Origin: Leifsonia sp. AK011
GTDB taxonomy: Bacteria; Actinomycetota; Actinomycetes; Actinomycetales; Microbacteriaceae
Length of the DNA stretch: 64,000 nucleotides
Assembly (NCBI RefSeq): GCF_013410945.1
Contig: NZ_JACCCH010000001.1
Span: 558,001 to 622,000 of the forward strand
Direction: 5' to 3'
In this document: positions 34,407 through 42,801 of the stretch, in pieces
How the letters are laid out: each line of letters opens with the position of its first letter
Numbering within the stretch: position 1 is the first letter of the stretch
The notes under the pieces: model-generated
Database searches by the model: none
What the model was told of the DNA's origin: nothing
Seen by the model: the letters and a program-made list of their open reading frames with translations, nothing else
Position numbers and translations under genes: made by a program

Positions 34407-35264
34407 GTGCCCGCCGACGTGATCGACGCCCCGAGACACCCCAGGCTGTCGTGGGCGCTCGTGCCGGGCATCCTGCTGTCCGGATCCGCGTTGTTCCTCT
34501 TCGCCTGGCGGCATGCATCGGTGGGCGTGATCATTGCGGGCTACGGGATGCTCGTGGCATCCGTCGTCGTGGCCTACCTGCTCGACCGCCGCGGGCTCAG
34601 CACCGGTCTCGCGAAGGACCTGTCGCTTATCGCCCTTGGGATGGTGATCGTCTCGACGATCTCGGTCGAGGCGGATATCTCGTGGGGCAACTTCTTTTTG
34701 CTCGGCTTCGTGTTGGCGCTCGCCGTGGCGGTGCCCTACCTCGTGTCGCGGTTCGTGTTCAAGGACTACTCGATCCGCTTCAGGTGGCGCGGAGGATGGC
34801 CCTGGTCACGGGTGCAGTGGGGCTACCTCGTGCTCGTGCTGTTCCTCGGCTGGGCGATCCTGCCGTTCTACTTCATCACCTCGGGCGTCTACCTGAACTG
34901 GCCCGCCGTGTACGAGTGGCACGAGATCCTGCGCCTGTTCGTGGGGGTCAACGCGGTCGGAACGTGGGATGAATTGTTCTTCATCCTCACGGTGTTCGTG
35001 CTGTTCCGCCGGCACTTCCCGACCTGGCAGGCAAACGTCCTGCAGACGATCATCTTCGTATCGTTCCTGTGGGAACTCGGGTACCAGGCCTGGGGGCCCC
35101 TGCTGACGATCCCGTTCGCGCTCCTCCAGGGGTGGATCTACTTCCAGACGAAGTCGCTGCCGTACGTGCTCACGGTGCACCTTCTGTTCGACGCGATCGT
35201 GTTCCTCGTGATCGTGCACGCGCGCAACGACGGCGTGATCCCGTTCTTCCTCATCTCGCCGTGA
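34407..35264 (+). CDS. CPBP/CAAX-protease-like multi-span membrane protein
   Basis: This 285-aa protein has about eight hydrophobic helices. Positions expected for the CPBP (Abi) intramembrane protease motifs read WDELFFILTVFVLFRRHFP where EExxxR is normal, WELGYQAWG where FxxxH is normal, and VHLLFDAIVF, which keeps HxxxD-like spacing. The active-site set is thus incomplete, and the protein may not be proteolytic. GTG 34407 has TAGGCT exactly 6 bases upstream. It follows mscS by 29 bases but seems to have its own promoter. Confidence 0.68.
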   Translation: MPADVIDAPRHPRLSWALVPGILLSGSALFLFAWRHASVGVIIAGYGMLVASVVVAYLLDRRGLSTGLAKDLSLIALGMVIVSTISVEADISWGNFFLLGFVLALAVAVPYLVSRFVFKDYSIRFRWRGGWPWSRVQWGYLVLVLFLGWAILPFYFITSGVYLNWPAVYEWHEILRLFVGVNAVGTWDELFFILTVFVLFRRHFPTWQANVLQTIIFVSFLWELGYQAWGPLLTIPFALLQGWIYFQTKSLPYVLTVHLLFDAIVFLVIVHARNDGVIPFFLISP

Positions 35265-35281
35265 CTCGGTAACCTCACTGC

Positions 35282-35686
35282 ATGGCGGAGATCAAGACGA
35301 AGCCAACGGGTGCGGATGTCACGGCGTTCCTCGATGCCGTACCAGACGAGACTCGTCGACGCGACGGCCACTCGATGCGCGCGCTCATGGAGCGCATCAC
35401 GGGAGAGCCTGCCGTCATGTGGGGTCCGACCATGGTCGGCTTCGGCTCGAAGCCCTACACCAACACCACCGGGACGAACGAGATGTTCATCCTCGGCTTC
35501 TCGCCCCGCAAAGCCGACCTCACTCTCTACGGGCTCACCAACGCGTACGAGGAACCGGATCCGCTCCTCGACGAACTGGGGCCGCACCGGCTGGGCAAGT
35601 CGTGCCTGTACGTGAAGCGCCTCGAGAACGTCAACGCCGAGGTGCTCGAACGGCTCGTGCACCAGGCGTGGGAACGCCGCAGCTAG
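35282..35686 (+). CDS. DUF1801 (YdhG-like) family protein
   Basis: This 134-aa single-domain protein resembles the DUF1801 fold: TDVTAFLDAV-like start (ADVTAFLDAVPDETRRRDGHSMRALMERITGEPAVMWGPTMVGFG), YTNTTGTNEMFILGFSPRKADLTLYG, and the conserved end LGPHRLGKSCLYVKRLENVNAEVLERLV. The family is widespread and its biochemical role is undefined. ATG 35282 has TAACCT 6 bases upstream (35270-35275). Its 3' end overlaps the convergent DUF3817 gene by 4 bases. Confidence 0.88.
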   Translation: MAEIKTKPTGADVTAFLDAVPDETRRRDGHSMRALMERITGEPAVMWGPTMVGFGSKPYTNTTGTNEMFILGFSPRKADLTLYGLTNAYEEPDPLLDELGPHRLGKSCLYVKRLENVNAEVLERLVHQAWERRS

Positions 35687-36150
35687 CCCTTCGAGCCGGG
35701 GAGTTCAGGCGGGCCGGCAGTGAGCAGCACCACGAAGAGCACGACCACGGCCGCTCCGATGACCAGCAGTAACAGCCAGGGGTGGCGGATGAACCAGCGC
35801 GCGAGGCGATCGATCCAGGTGCGGTCCCGCGGGTCATCGGTCTCGTCACGGCGCCAGGCGCCATCGAGGCGTGCGGTGCGGGCGAGCCAGATCTCGGTGG
35901 GGATCGTTGCGTAGGGGATGACGGCACTCGCGATCGCGGTGATGGCGACTCCCGGGTGCCAGCGCTGGTTGACCGCCAGCAGCACGGCCGTCGCGCCGTA
36001 GGCGAGGAACACGAAACCGTGGATGCCACCCGCGATCGTCACACCGAGGGCGAACCCGGTGGCGGCCCGCACGATGAGGGCTGTGATGAGCAGGGTCCAG
36101 GTGATGGCCTCGGCGATGGCGGCGAGGCGGAAGAGCTGCTTGGGGGTCAC
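35683..36150 (-). CDS. DUF3817 family membrane protein
   Basis: This 155-aa membrane protein has helices around [65 protein letters not shown] and a last one [19 protein letters not shown]. The first three match the DUF3817 family (integral membrane, function unknown); the fourth is an extension. The frame is open upstream inside purQ; GTG 36150 overlaps the purQ stop (GTGA), so it is the third gene of a purS-purQ-DUF3817 operon. A link to purine synthesis is only positional. Confidence 0.82.
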   Translation of the reverse strand: MTPKQLFRLAAIAEAITWTLLITALIVRAATGFALGVTIAGGIHGFVFLAYGATAVLLAVNQRWHPGVAITAIASAVIPYATIPTEIWLARTARLDGAWRRDETDDPRDRTWIDRLARWFIRHPWLLLLVIGAAVVVLFVVLLTAGPPELPGSKG

Positions 36151-36851
36151 GCGGTGGCGAGGAGGGCGGCGACGGCGCTGGTGAAGAAGGGGAGTCCGTC
36201 GATGCCTGAGCGCATGGCATCCGGGGTGTCCGGTCCGAAGCCGGGTTCGATCGCGTGCTCCGGGTGCGGCATGAGGCCGACGACGTTGCCGCGGTCGTTG
36301 GTGATACCCGCGATATCGTTGATCGACCCGTTCGGGTTGACGTCGAGGTAGCGGAAGACCACCCGACCGTCGCCCTCGAGGCGCGCGATCGTCTCGGCGT
36401 CGGCGATGAATCCGCCCTCGCCGTTCTTGAGGGGGATCGTGATCTCCTGGCCGGCGGTGAAGGCGTTGGTCCAGTCGGTGGAGTTGTTCTCGACGCGCAG
36501 GCGCTGGTCGCGGCACACGAAGTCGCCGTGATCGTTGCGGATGAGGCCACCGGGCAGGAGGTGCGCCTCGACGAGGATCTGGAAGCCGTTGCAGATGCCG
36601 AGTACGGGCATCCCGGACTTCGCAGCGTCGATGACCTCGCTCATGATGGGCGAGCGGGCTGCGATCGCGCCGCAGCGCAGGTAGTCGCCGTAACTGAAGC
36701 CCCCAGGCAGCACGATCGCGTCCACGCCCTTGAGGTCGTGCTCGCCGTGCCAGAGTGCGACGGGCTCGGCTCCGGCGAAGCGCACGGCGCGCTGCGCGTC
36801 GCGATCGTCGAGCGAGCCGGGGAAGGTGATGACGCCGATGCGCGCTGCCAC
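36147..36851 (-). CDS. purQ: Phosphoribosylformylglycinamidine synthase glutaminase subunit PurQ
   Basis: This 234-aa class I glutamine amidotransferase releases ammonia for PurL. The nucleophile Cys is in [21 protein letters not shown], the oxyanion/glycine motif is [18 protein letters not shown], and the catalytic His-Glu pair is in [12 protein letters not shown]. Length is normal. The GTG at 36851 shares one base with the purS stop (TAGTG). Cotranscribed with purS and DUF3817; PurL lies 4.5 kb away on the same strand. Confidence 0.97.
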   Translation of the reverse strand: MAARIGVITFPGSLDDRDAQRAVRFAGAEPVALWHGEHDLKGVDAIVLPGGFSYGDYLRCGAIAARSPIMSEVIDAAKSGMPVLGICNGFQILVEAHLLPGGLIRNDHGDFVCRDQRLRVENNSTDWTNAFTAGQEITIPLKNGEGGFIADAETIARLEGDGRVVFRYLDVNPNGSINDIAGITNDRGNVVGLMPHPEHAIEPGFGPDTPDAMRSGIDGLPFFTSAVAALLATA

Positions 36852-37129
36852 TAGCGGGTCTCTCCCGCGACGACGCTCTCGGTGCTGGCCTCGTGCACGC
36901 TCACGACGTCCTCGATCACGAGGTTGGCGAGCATGTCCTCCGCGATCTCCCGCACCTCGGCGAGCACGCTTTCGGTGACGGGACCGTCGACGGTCAGCTC
37001 GAAGCGCTTGCCGACACGAACGTTCGTGAAGTGGCCTTTGCCGAGACGGTGGAGGGCGCCGGAGACGGCCTTGCCCTGGGGGTCGAGAAGTTCGGCCTTG
37101 GGCATGACTTCGACGACGATGGTGGGCAC
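36851..37129 (-). CDS. purS: Phosphoribosylformylglycinamidine synthase subunit PurS
   Basis: This 92-aa small subunit docks PurQ onto PurL. It shows the family pattern [29 protein letters not shown] and [13 protein letters not shown], with a slightly extended C-terminus ([12 protein letters not shown]). GTG 37129 has a GGGAG ribosome site. The promoter TAGACT (37169-37174) lies about 40 bases upstream and matches the purA one. It is the first gene of the purSQ operon and divergent from the MFS transporter. Confidence 0.95.
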   Translation of the reverse strand: MPTIVVEVMPKAELLDPQGKAVSGALHRLGKGHFTNVRVGKRFELTVDGPVTESVLAEVREIAEDMLANLVIEDVVSVHEASTESVVAGETR

Positions 37130-37168
37130 GATGGGCTCCCGAGAGTTGCCGGTGGGGTGACAGATACC

Positions 37169-37174
37169 AGTCTA
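37169..37174 (-). promoter_or_regulatory. purS -10 element
   Basis: On the minus strand TAGACT in context GCCGGTAGACTGGT is almost the same as in front of purA, which suggests related control of the two purine units. Confidence 0.55.
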
Positions 37175-37233
37175 CCGGCAGCAGGCCGTGTGGTCGGCGA
37201 GACGATCCGGCCCCACGGGTGGAGACTGGGCAG

Positions 37234-38445
37234 GTGAGCGGAACAACGAGCGCAGTGCAGTCGCGGACCGTCGGTGTGCTCGTGGCCGGTCAGGTGCTTC
37301 AGGGGCTCGGTCAGGGCGCCACGCTCGCGATGGGTGCCGTCATCGCCAACGAGATTGCCGGGGCCAGTCTGTCCGGGGCCGCGGCAACGGCGTCGACGTT
37401 GGGTGCTGCCGTGGCATCCATCCCGCTGGCCCGATTCGCCCAGAGACTCGGCCGGCGGCCAGCGCTCGCGCTCGGCGCGGCCCTCGGAGCACTCGGATCG
37501 GTGATCACGGTCGTGGCGACGGGACTCGCCTTCTTCCCGCTGCTGCTCGTGGGGTTCGCCCTGCTCGGTGTGGGAACGGCGGTCGGCCTGCAGGCGAGGT
37601 TCGCCGCAACCGACAACGCGGAGCCCGAGCGTCGCGGTCGGGATCTCTCGCTGGTCGTCTGGTCGACGACGATCGGCGCTGTCGCCGGGCCCAACCTGTT
37701 CGGGCCTGGCGTGCTGATCCAGGATGCCCTGGGCTTGCCGCCGCTCACCGGTTCGTTCGTCATCGCACTCGCGGCGCAGCTCGCGGCCACCGCGCTGTAC
37801 CTGATCGCCCTCCGTCCCGACCCGCTTACGCTCGCGCGCAACCGGCCCGTCGAGCTCGCCCCAGCCGACGCGGGCATCGTACGCGGCCGCGCGACCCTGT
37901 TCTTCGCCGTCGGCTCCATTGCCGCGAGCCACGCGGTGATGGTCGCCATCATGTCCATGACACCCGTGCACCTCACCACACATGGCGCGACGCTCGTGAT
38001 CGTCGGGTTCACGATCAGCCTCCATGTGGCCGGGATGTTCGCTCTGTCGCCGGTCTTCGGCTGGGCGAGCGACCGCTGGGGCCGGATGCCGCTGATCCTC
38101 TTCGGTCAGGCACTCCTCGCTGCGGCTGTGGTGCTCGTGGGGGTGGGCTCCGAGGATCACGTGGCCGTGGTCGTCGCCCTCATTCTGCTCGGCCTCGGTT
38201 GGAGTGCCGCGACGGTCTCCGGCTCGGCCCTCGTGTCGGACCTTGTGACGGGTGAGGCGCGCCTCAAGGTGCAGGGCCGTACCGACACGATCATGAGCCT
38301 CGCCGGCGCGCTCGGCGGTGGGCTCGCCGGTCCCGTGCTCGCGCTGGTCGGGTACTCCGGCCTCGCGTGGGTCGCTGGCGTGCTTGTGGTGGTTGTTGTG
38401 GTCTGGGCGCTCGCCGTCAGTCGGCGCCCAGCGCTCCTGCCCTGA
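37234..38445 (+). CDS. Major facilitator superfamily transporter
   Basis: This 403-aa protein has 12 predicted hydrophobic segments in two halves. The loop after helix 2 holds the MFS signature-like [18 protein letters not shown], and the second half has [19 protein letters not shown]. Drug or metabolite exporter families look like this; the substrate is unknown. GTG 37234 is preferred to GTG 37219 because a GGAG stands 9 bases before it. The last 29 bases overlap the convergent SGNH hydrolase gene. Confidence 0.88.
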   Translation: MSGTTSAVQSRTVGVLVAGQVLQGLGQGATLAMGAVIANEIAGASLSGAAATASTLGAAVASIPLARFAQRLGRRPALALGAALGALGSVITVVATGLAFFPLLLVGFALLGVGTAVGLQARFAATDNAEPERRGRDLSLVVWSTTIGAVAGPNLFGPGVLIQDALGLPPLTGSFVIALAAQLAATALYLIALRPDPLTLARNRPVELAPADAGIVRGRATLFFAVGSIAASHAVMVAIMSMTPVHLTTHGATLVIVGFTISLHVAGMFALSPVFGWASDRWGRMPLILFGQALLAAAVVLVGVGSEDHVAVVVALILLGLGWSAATVSGSALVSDLVTGEARLKVQGRTDTIMSLAGALGGGLAGPVLALVGYSGLAWVAGVLVVVVVVWALAVSRRPALLP

Positions 38446-39157
38446 CGGCGTCCTCGATCGCAAAACGCGACCAGTCCCGGTATCCGATGGGCGAAGGGTG
38501 GAACAGGTCGCTCGCGAAGAACCCCTCGGTGTAGGGCGGAGGCGGTGGGGACATATGCGCTCCTGGGAATGCGTCCACCACCCTGCGGGCACCCGCCTCG
38601 AGATTCCTCGAATGGAGGTAGAGGTTCCAGCGCAGCGGGTTGGGGAGGAGCTCGAACCGGAAGAATGCGGGCAGGCTCGAGACGAGTATCCGTGCGCCTG
38701 GGGAGGTCGCGCGCAACCGTCGGAGGATCGTACGGATGTCACGGGCGAACGCTCGACGCGAGCGCAACCCGAGCGCATCGTTCGCACCCAGGCTGACGAA
38801 GACCACGTCCCATGTCTCTGCTGCGGCGTCATCGAGGTAGCGCTCGATGAACTCGCGGGCGTCGACCCCGTTCTCGCCGATCGCGCGCCACTCGACGCCC
38901 CGGGAAGTGAGAGCGGCGATGCCGCGGCCGAGATGCCCAGGAAGGGCCTCCTCCTGGGTCGGGGAGCCGACACCGGCAGCGGTCGAGTCACCGAGCACCA
39001 GCAGGCGGAGCGGGTGCGGCCCGGGGATCGAGCCGCGCCAGGGCAGCGCGGCATCCGGAAGTCGCGGGGTGTCACGGCGGAGGCGGCGACCCTGAACGTA
39101 GAGGGCGGGGCCCGTCGGAATGATGGCCAGGCGGCTCAGCCGGAGGAGTGGACCCAT
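38417..39157 (-). CDS. SGNH/GDSL-family hydrolase
   Basis: This 246-aa protein has block I LLVLGDSTAAGVGS (Ser nucleophile of GDS), block III LGANDALG (Asn), and block V SDLFHPSPIGYRDW (Asp and His). The oxyanion Gly block (IGENGVDA) is also visible. A hydrophobic N-terminus (LLRLSRLAIIPTGPALYVQG) may anchor it. Such enzymes are esterases or lipases acting on lipids or acylated sugars. ATG 39157 has TAGCAT 6 bases upstream (39164-39169, minus strand). Confidence 0.9.
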   Translation of the reverse strand: MGPLLRLSRLAIIPTGPALYVQGRRLRRDTPRLPDAALPWRGSIPGPHPLRLLVLGDSTAAGVGSPTQEEALPGHLGRGIAALTSRGVEWRAIGENGVDAREFIERYLDDAAAETWDVVFVSLGANDALGLRSRRAFARDIRTILRRLRATSPGARILVSSLPAFFRFELLPNPLRWNLYLHSRNLEAGARRVVDAFPGAHMSPPPPPYTEGFFASDLFHPSPIGYRDWSRFAIEDAVRAGALGAD

Positions 39158-39225
39158 CCGGCCATGCTAGTTACGCGGCGCGACATCCTGACCGCGCCCA
39201 ACACATGTTGACTACGCTCGGAGAC

Positions 39226-40236
39226 ATGGATACCACTGGACTCGATGACGTTCTGGCCGACAACGAGTTCAGCGGCGTGGTGCTCGTGCGACGCGATTCG
39301 GGCACGCTCTACGAGGCCGCGACGGGTCTCGCCACACGGCGCTGGGACGTGGCGAACACGCTCGACACCCGCTTCGACTGCGCCGGAATCACGAAACTCT
39401 TCACGAGTGTCGCGGTGCTGCAGCAGGTCTCGAAGGGCAACCTCGACCTCGAGGCATCCATCCACCACTACGTTGACCTCTCGGGTTCGACGATCGCGCC
39501 CGAGGTGACTCTGCTGCACCTCCTCACGCACACGAGCGGCATCGCCGACGATGTGGACGAGGAGGAGGACGAGAGCTACGCCGACCTCTACGCGACCGTT
39601 CCGAGCTACAACCTCATGGAGGCCGCAGACTACCTCCCGCTGTTCTCGTCCAAGCCGCCGGTTGCGCCTCCCGGGATCGGCACGCTCTACGGCAACGCCG
39701 GGTATGTGCTCGCGGGCCTGGCGATCGAGAGGGTCACCGGCATCCCGTATCGGCAGTACGTGTTCGACGAGGTGCTGACGCGCGCTGCCATGAGGGACTC
39801 CGGCTTCTACGACAAGCGCGAGGCAGCCCCCCGCATCGCCGAGGGATGGGAACTGGTGGATGGCGCGTGGCGCTCGACCCTCTTCGACTCCCCGCCCATC
39901 GGCTCCCCAGACACCGGCGCGCACGTGACCGCCTCGGACCTCGTGCTGTTCCTCGAGGCGGTGCGCGACGGCTCGCTGCTCGACAAGGAGTACACGGACG
40001 AGTTCCTCACCCCGCAGGTCGAGCACGACCCCGTCACCTGGTACGGCTTCGGCCTCGAGTTCGACCTCAACGACGACGGTTCGGTGCGCTCGTACTACAA
40101 GGACGGGGTCGGGGCAGGAGCGTCCGGCATCGTGCGCCACTACGTGGAGGAGCGCATCGACATCGCCGTGCTCTCCAACTCGGAGGAGGGCGCGTGGCCC
40201 GTCATCCGTGAGCTGGACGAGCGACTCGGGGGTTGA
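39226..40236 (+). CDS. Beta-lactamase-family serine hydrolase homologue without the nucleophile
   Basis: This 336-aa protein has the class C beta-lactamase / D-Ala-D-Ala peptidase-like fold. The region for the active SxxK reads CAGITKLFTS, so the Lys (57) is kept but the Ser position is Gly54. The YxN motif is present as TLYGNAGYVLAG, and the third motif reads GVGAGASG where a His/Lys-x-Gly is usual. It therefore looks catalytically dead or altered. There is no signal peptide. ATG 39226 is chosen because TACGCT lies 7 bases before it; an ATG at 39205 is possible. Confidence 0.78.
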   Translation: MDTTGLDDVLADNEFSGVVLVRRDSGTLYEAATGLATRRWDVANTLDTRFDCAGITKLFTSVAVLQQVSKGNLDLEASIHHYVDLSGSTIAPEVTLLHLLTHTSGIADDVDEEEDESYADLYATVPSYNLMEAADYLPLFSSKPPVAPPGIGTLYGNAGYVLAGLAIERVTGIPYRQYVFDEVLTRAAMRDSGFYDKREAAPRIAEGWELVDGAWRSTLFDSPPIGSPDTGAHVTASDLVLFLEAVRDGSLLDKEYTDEFLTPQVEHDPVTWYGFGLEFDLNDDGSVRSYYKDGVGAGASGIVRHYVEERIDIAVLSNSEEGAWPVIRELDERLGG

Positions 40237-40269
40237 TCCCAGTGCAGCCCAGTGGCGACAGTCGCACAT

Positions 40270-40326
40270 CGACCTGACACAGAACGCTCCTTAGGCGACC
40301 CTAAAGCGACGATCTGTGTCAGGTCG
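40270..40326. terminator. Long perfect inverted repeat at convergent ends
   Basis: CGACCTGACACAGA (40270-40283) and TCTGTGTCAGGTCG (40313-40326) are perfect 14-base arms around a 29-base loop. The repeat lies between the convergent serine-hydrolase-like and VOC genes and probably terminates both. Confidence 0.65.
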
Positions 40327-40333
40327 CGGTCGC

Positions 40334-41203
40334 CTAGCCCCGCGCCACCACCCGGATCGCATTCGCCCAGGGGTCGTCGAAGCTGACGGTCCGGCCGTCA
40401 TCGCGCGTGGCGACACCGTAGTGCTTCATGCGCTCGACCAGGGCGCCGACATCATCCGTCGATGGCACTTCAATGTCGACCTGCGCGAGCCCGAGGCCGA
40501 GCTGACGCTTGCCCGCTCCGAGGCTGTTCCACGTGTTCATGGCCATGTGGTGGTGGTAGCCACCGGCGCTCACGAAGAGCGCGCTGGGGCCGTAGGTCGC
40601 GGTCTGCTCGAAGCCGAGGCGGTTGATGTAGAACTCGTGGGCCGACGCGATGTCGCCCACCTGCAGGTGGACGTGGCCCACCTGGGCGCCGCCGATCACG
40701 GGATTGGCGACGGCGTCCTCGGTGAGGTTCTCCTGCAGGAACCCGTTCGGGTCGAGGTAGAGGGTGCTCATCTCGATCGTGCCGTGGGCCCAGCTCCACT
40801 GGCTGCGGTCGCGATCCCAGTACAGCTCGACGCCGTTGCCCTCCGGGTCGGTGAAGTAGAAGGCCTTGCTCACGAGGTGGTCTGAGCTGCCCGTGAAGGT
40901 GTTGGGGTACTTGCGCGCGACCGAGTACACAGCGGCGGCGAGCGCCTCCTCGGTGTCGAAGAGGATCGCTGTGTGGAAGAGTCCGGCGTCGCGAGGGCTG
41001 GCGTGCTTCAGCTCCGGCGCGTACCTGAGGATGACGACGGGCGTGGTGCCGCGGCCGAGCGTGACCGTGTCCGCGGTCTCGGTGAGAACCGTCAGGGCGA
41101 CGGCGTCGCGGTAGTACGCGGTCATCGCATCGAGGTTGCCGACGCTCAGGGTGACGGGGCCCATGGCGGTGTCGGCGGCGAGGAGATCCTGTGAGGCGTT
41201 CAT
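40334..41203 (-). CDS. VOC-family ring-cleavage dioxygenase/glyoxalase (catechol 2,3-dioxygenase-like)
   Basis: This 289-aa protein carries two vicinal-oxygen-chelate modules. Metal ligands of the extradiol dioxygenase type are seen: His in LFHTAILF, Glu in FTDPEGNGVELYWDRD, and in the second half VGHVHLQVGD and YHHHMAMNTWNS. It resembles Bacillus CatE/MhqE-type thiol- or quinone-stress dioxygenases. It is divergent from a MarR regulator with 48 bases between, which is the usual layout for such detoxification pairs. TAAGTT, 9 bases before the ATG, is the likely -10. Confidence 0.85.
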   Translation of the reverse strand: MNASQDLLAADTAMGPVTLSVGNLDAMTAYYRDAVALTVLTETADTVTLGRGTTPVVILRYAPELKHASPRDAGLFHTAILFDTEEALAAAVYSVARKYPNTFTGSSDHLVSKAFYFTDPEGNGVELYWDRDRSQWSWAHGTIEMSTLYLDPNGFLQENLTEDAVANPVIGGAQVGHVHLQVGDIASAHEFYINRLGFEQTATYGPSALFVSAGGYHHHMAMNTWNSLGAGKRQLGLGLAQVDIEVPSTDDVGALVERMKHYGVATRDDGRTVSFDDPWANAIRVVARG

Positions 41204-41211
41204 GATGGCCC

Positions 41212-41231
41212 CAACTTAGTTGAAGTCTCAA
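41212..41231. promoter_or_regulatory. Probable MarR operator between the VOC and marR-like genes
   Basis: CAACTTAGTTG (41212-41222) is a perfect 11-base palindrome, overlapping a second one TTGA-AGTC-TCAA (41220-41231). They cover the -10 of the VOC gene and lie just before the TAGACT -10 of the regulator, so one bound protein could control both. Confidence 0.5.
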
Positions 41232-41251
41232 ATATTCCCTAGACTGGACCC

Positions 41252-41701
41252 ATGATGACGGATGCCCAAACCAACGCCTGGCGTGGGCTCGTGATTGCCG
41301 CCCACAGCCTCGAGGAGGCTCTCGATCGCCAGTCGCGTCGGGATGGCGGCATCCCGCACTCCCACTACAAGCTCCTCGTCTTTCTCTACGAGGGCGGTCA
41401 GTCGGGCATCCCGATGTCTGAGCTCGCCGAGCAGCTTCAGTACTCGCCGAGTCGGCTGACTCACGCGCTCGCGAGCCTCGAGCGCTCGGGATGGGCGCGA
41501 CGTGAGCGTTCGCTCGACGACAAGCGAGTGCAACTGGCGAGCATCACCCCGAGTGGGCGGGAGATTGTGCGCGCCGTGACGCCCGGCCAGGTGCGGGAGA
41601 TCCGCGAGCCGGTGATTGCCGAGTTCAGCACGGAGGAACTCGCGCTCCTCGCGCGCATCACCGAACGCATCGTGAGCGTGACGAGTCCGGCAAGCTCCTA
41701 A
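41252..41701 (+). CDS. MarR-family transcriptional regulator
   Basis: This 149-aa winged-helix dimer has DNA-binding region SGIPMSELAEQLQYSPSRLTHALASLERSGWARRERSLDDKRVQLASITPSGREIV, a full MarR wing with the conserved D-x-R. It likely represses itself and the divergent VOC dioxygenase. In Bacillus, MarR-type regulators (MhqR) control similar enzymes in response to quinones. No clear sensing Cys is present. ATG 41252 has TAGACT 6 bases upstream. Its stop overlaps the convergent membrane-protein gene by 3-4 bases. Confidence 0.9.
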   Translation: MMTDAQTNAWRGLVIAAHSLEEALDRQSRRDGGIPHSHYKLLVFLYEGGQSGIPMSELAEQLQYSPSRLTHALASLERSGWARRERSLDDKRVQLASITPSGREIVRAVTPGQVREIREPVIAEFSTEELALLARITERIVSVTSPASS

Positions 41702-42801
41702 TCGGTGAAGCCGCTGATGAACTCCGCGACGCCGTCTCGGAACACGATCACACCCTGCTGGTTGACCCCGCCCACGAAGGCATCGCCCGAGCCGTCGGGC
41801 CCGGATGCAGAGAACTTGAGGCTGCCCGCACCATCCGACACCACCGGCCACCCCGCCGACAGCACAGCCGAACCGTCGTAGGGCTCGAAGGCCACGGTCG
41901 GACGGGTGGTGATGGACCACGTCAGGGTCGTGAGGGTCAGGCCGTCGGTGCCCGTCACGCGGAACCCACATCCCGGCCCGGGAGCGACACTGGCCTGCGC
42001 GACACAGGCGTCGAACTGGGCGTCGACTGCCTGCTGGGCGGCTGCGATGCCAGCCTCGGTGAGGACGATCGACACATCGATGTTGACGTTGTCGGCTGCG
42101 CCGAGCAGGAGTGGTGCCGAGACCGGCTCCGCGCCGTAGAGGTCGCCGCCGCCCGTCGCCTCGAGCGTGTAGGTGCCGGGGAGTGCGCGGAGGTCGAACT
42201 GGATTCCCCCGGTAAAGGCGGGAGTGTCGACTCCGTTGATGAGGAGCCCCATTCCCGCGGGCCGCGGGTTGATGATTCGCGCCTTGGGGAGCACGTCGGG
42301 GCTGATCGCCCACCGGTCGAAGAAGAGGAGGTCGCGGCCGGTCTTCACCAGCGGCACCCTCGCCGTGTAGACCTGGTCGCCCTGCTGCACCTCGACCGTC
42401 ACGGCAGCCATCCCGCCCTGGCGGCTTGAGTCCAGCACGCGGTACCCCGAGATCGTGTCGGTGGCACCCGCGTACACACCGTCAACGAGGAAGTAACCGG
42501 GGCCGCCGGGGCTCTCCTCGAGTGTTGCCAGTGCCGCCGCGTCATCCCCGGCGATCAGGGCGCCTACGAACCGCGAGGTCACGGCCTCGGGTGTGTGCTG
42601 GGAGGAGAACACTGCCGCTGCGACGACGAGACCGGCGATGACCAGCAGCAAAATCGACCCACCCACGATGAGCCCGATCCACAGGCCACGACGCGAGCGG
42701 CGCGGCTCCGGCGGGATCACCGCTGCGGGCGGCTCGGGCGGCACCGTCGTGACGCGCTCGGAAGGCTCGATAGGGGGAAGGGGAGGCTGAAGATCGCTCA
42801 C
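41698..42801 (-). CDS. Single-span membrane protein with large outer domain, third gene of the purDC unit
   Basis: This 367-aa protein has a proline-rich cytoplasmic start (LQPPLPPIEPSERV), a membrane helix at about 40-68 (LWIGLIVGGSILLLVIAGLVVAAAVF) and an outer part of about 300 residues with repeated beta-type segments (VDGVYAGATDTISGYRVL, ARIINPRPAGMGLLINGVDTPAF) and two Cys. I do not recognise a named family. The GTG start directly abuts the purC stop, so it is translated from the purD-purC transcript. A purine link is only positional. Confidence 0.7.
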   Translation of the reverse strand: MSDLQPPLPPIEPSERVTTVPPEPPAAVIPPEPRRSRRGLWIGLIVGGSILLLVIAGLVVAAAVFSSQHTPEAVTSRFVGALIAGDDAAALATLEESPGGPGYFLVDGVYAGATDTISGYRVLDSSRQGGMAAVTVEVQQGDQVYTARVPLVKTGRDLLFFDRWAISPDVLPKARIINPRPAGMGLLINGVDTPAFTGGIQFDLRALPGTYTLEATGGGDLYGAEPVSAPLLLGAADNVNIDVSIVLTEAGIAAAQQAVDAQFDACVAQASVAPGPGCGFRVTGTDGLTLTTLTWSITTRPTVAFEPYDGSAVLSAGWPVVSDGAGSLKFSASGPDGSGDAFVGGVNQQGVIVFRDGVAEFISGFTD

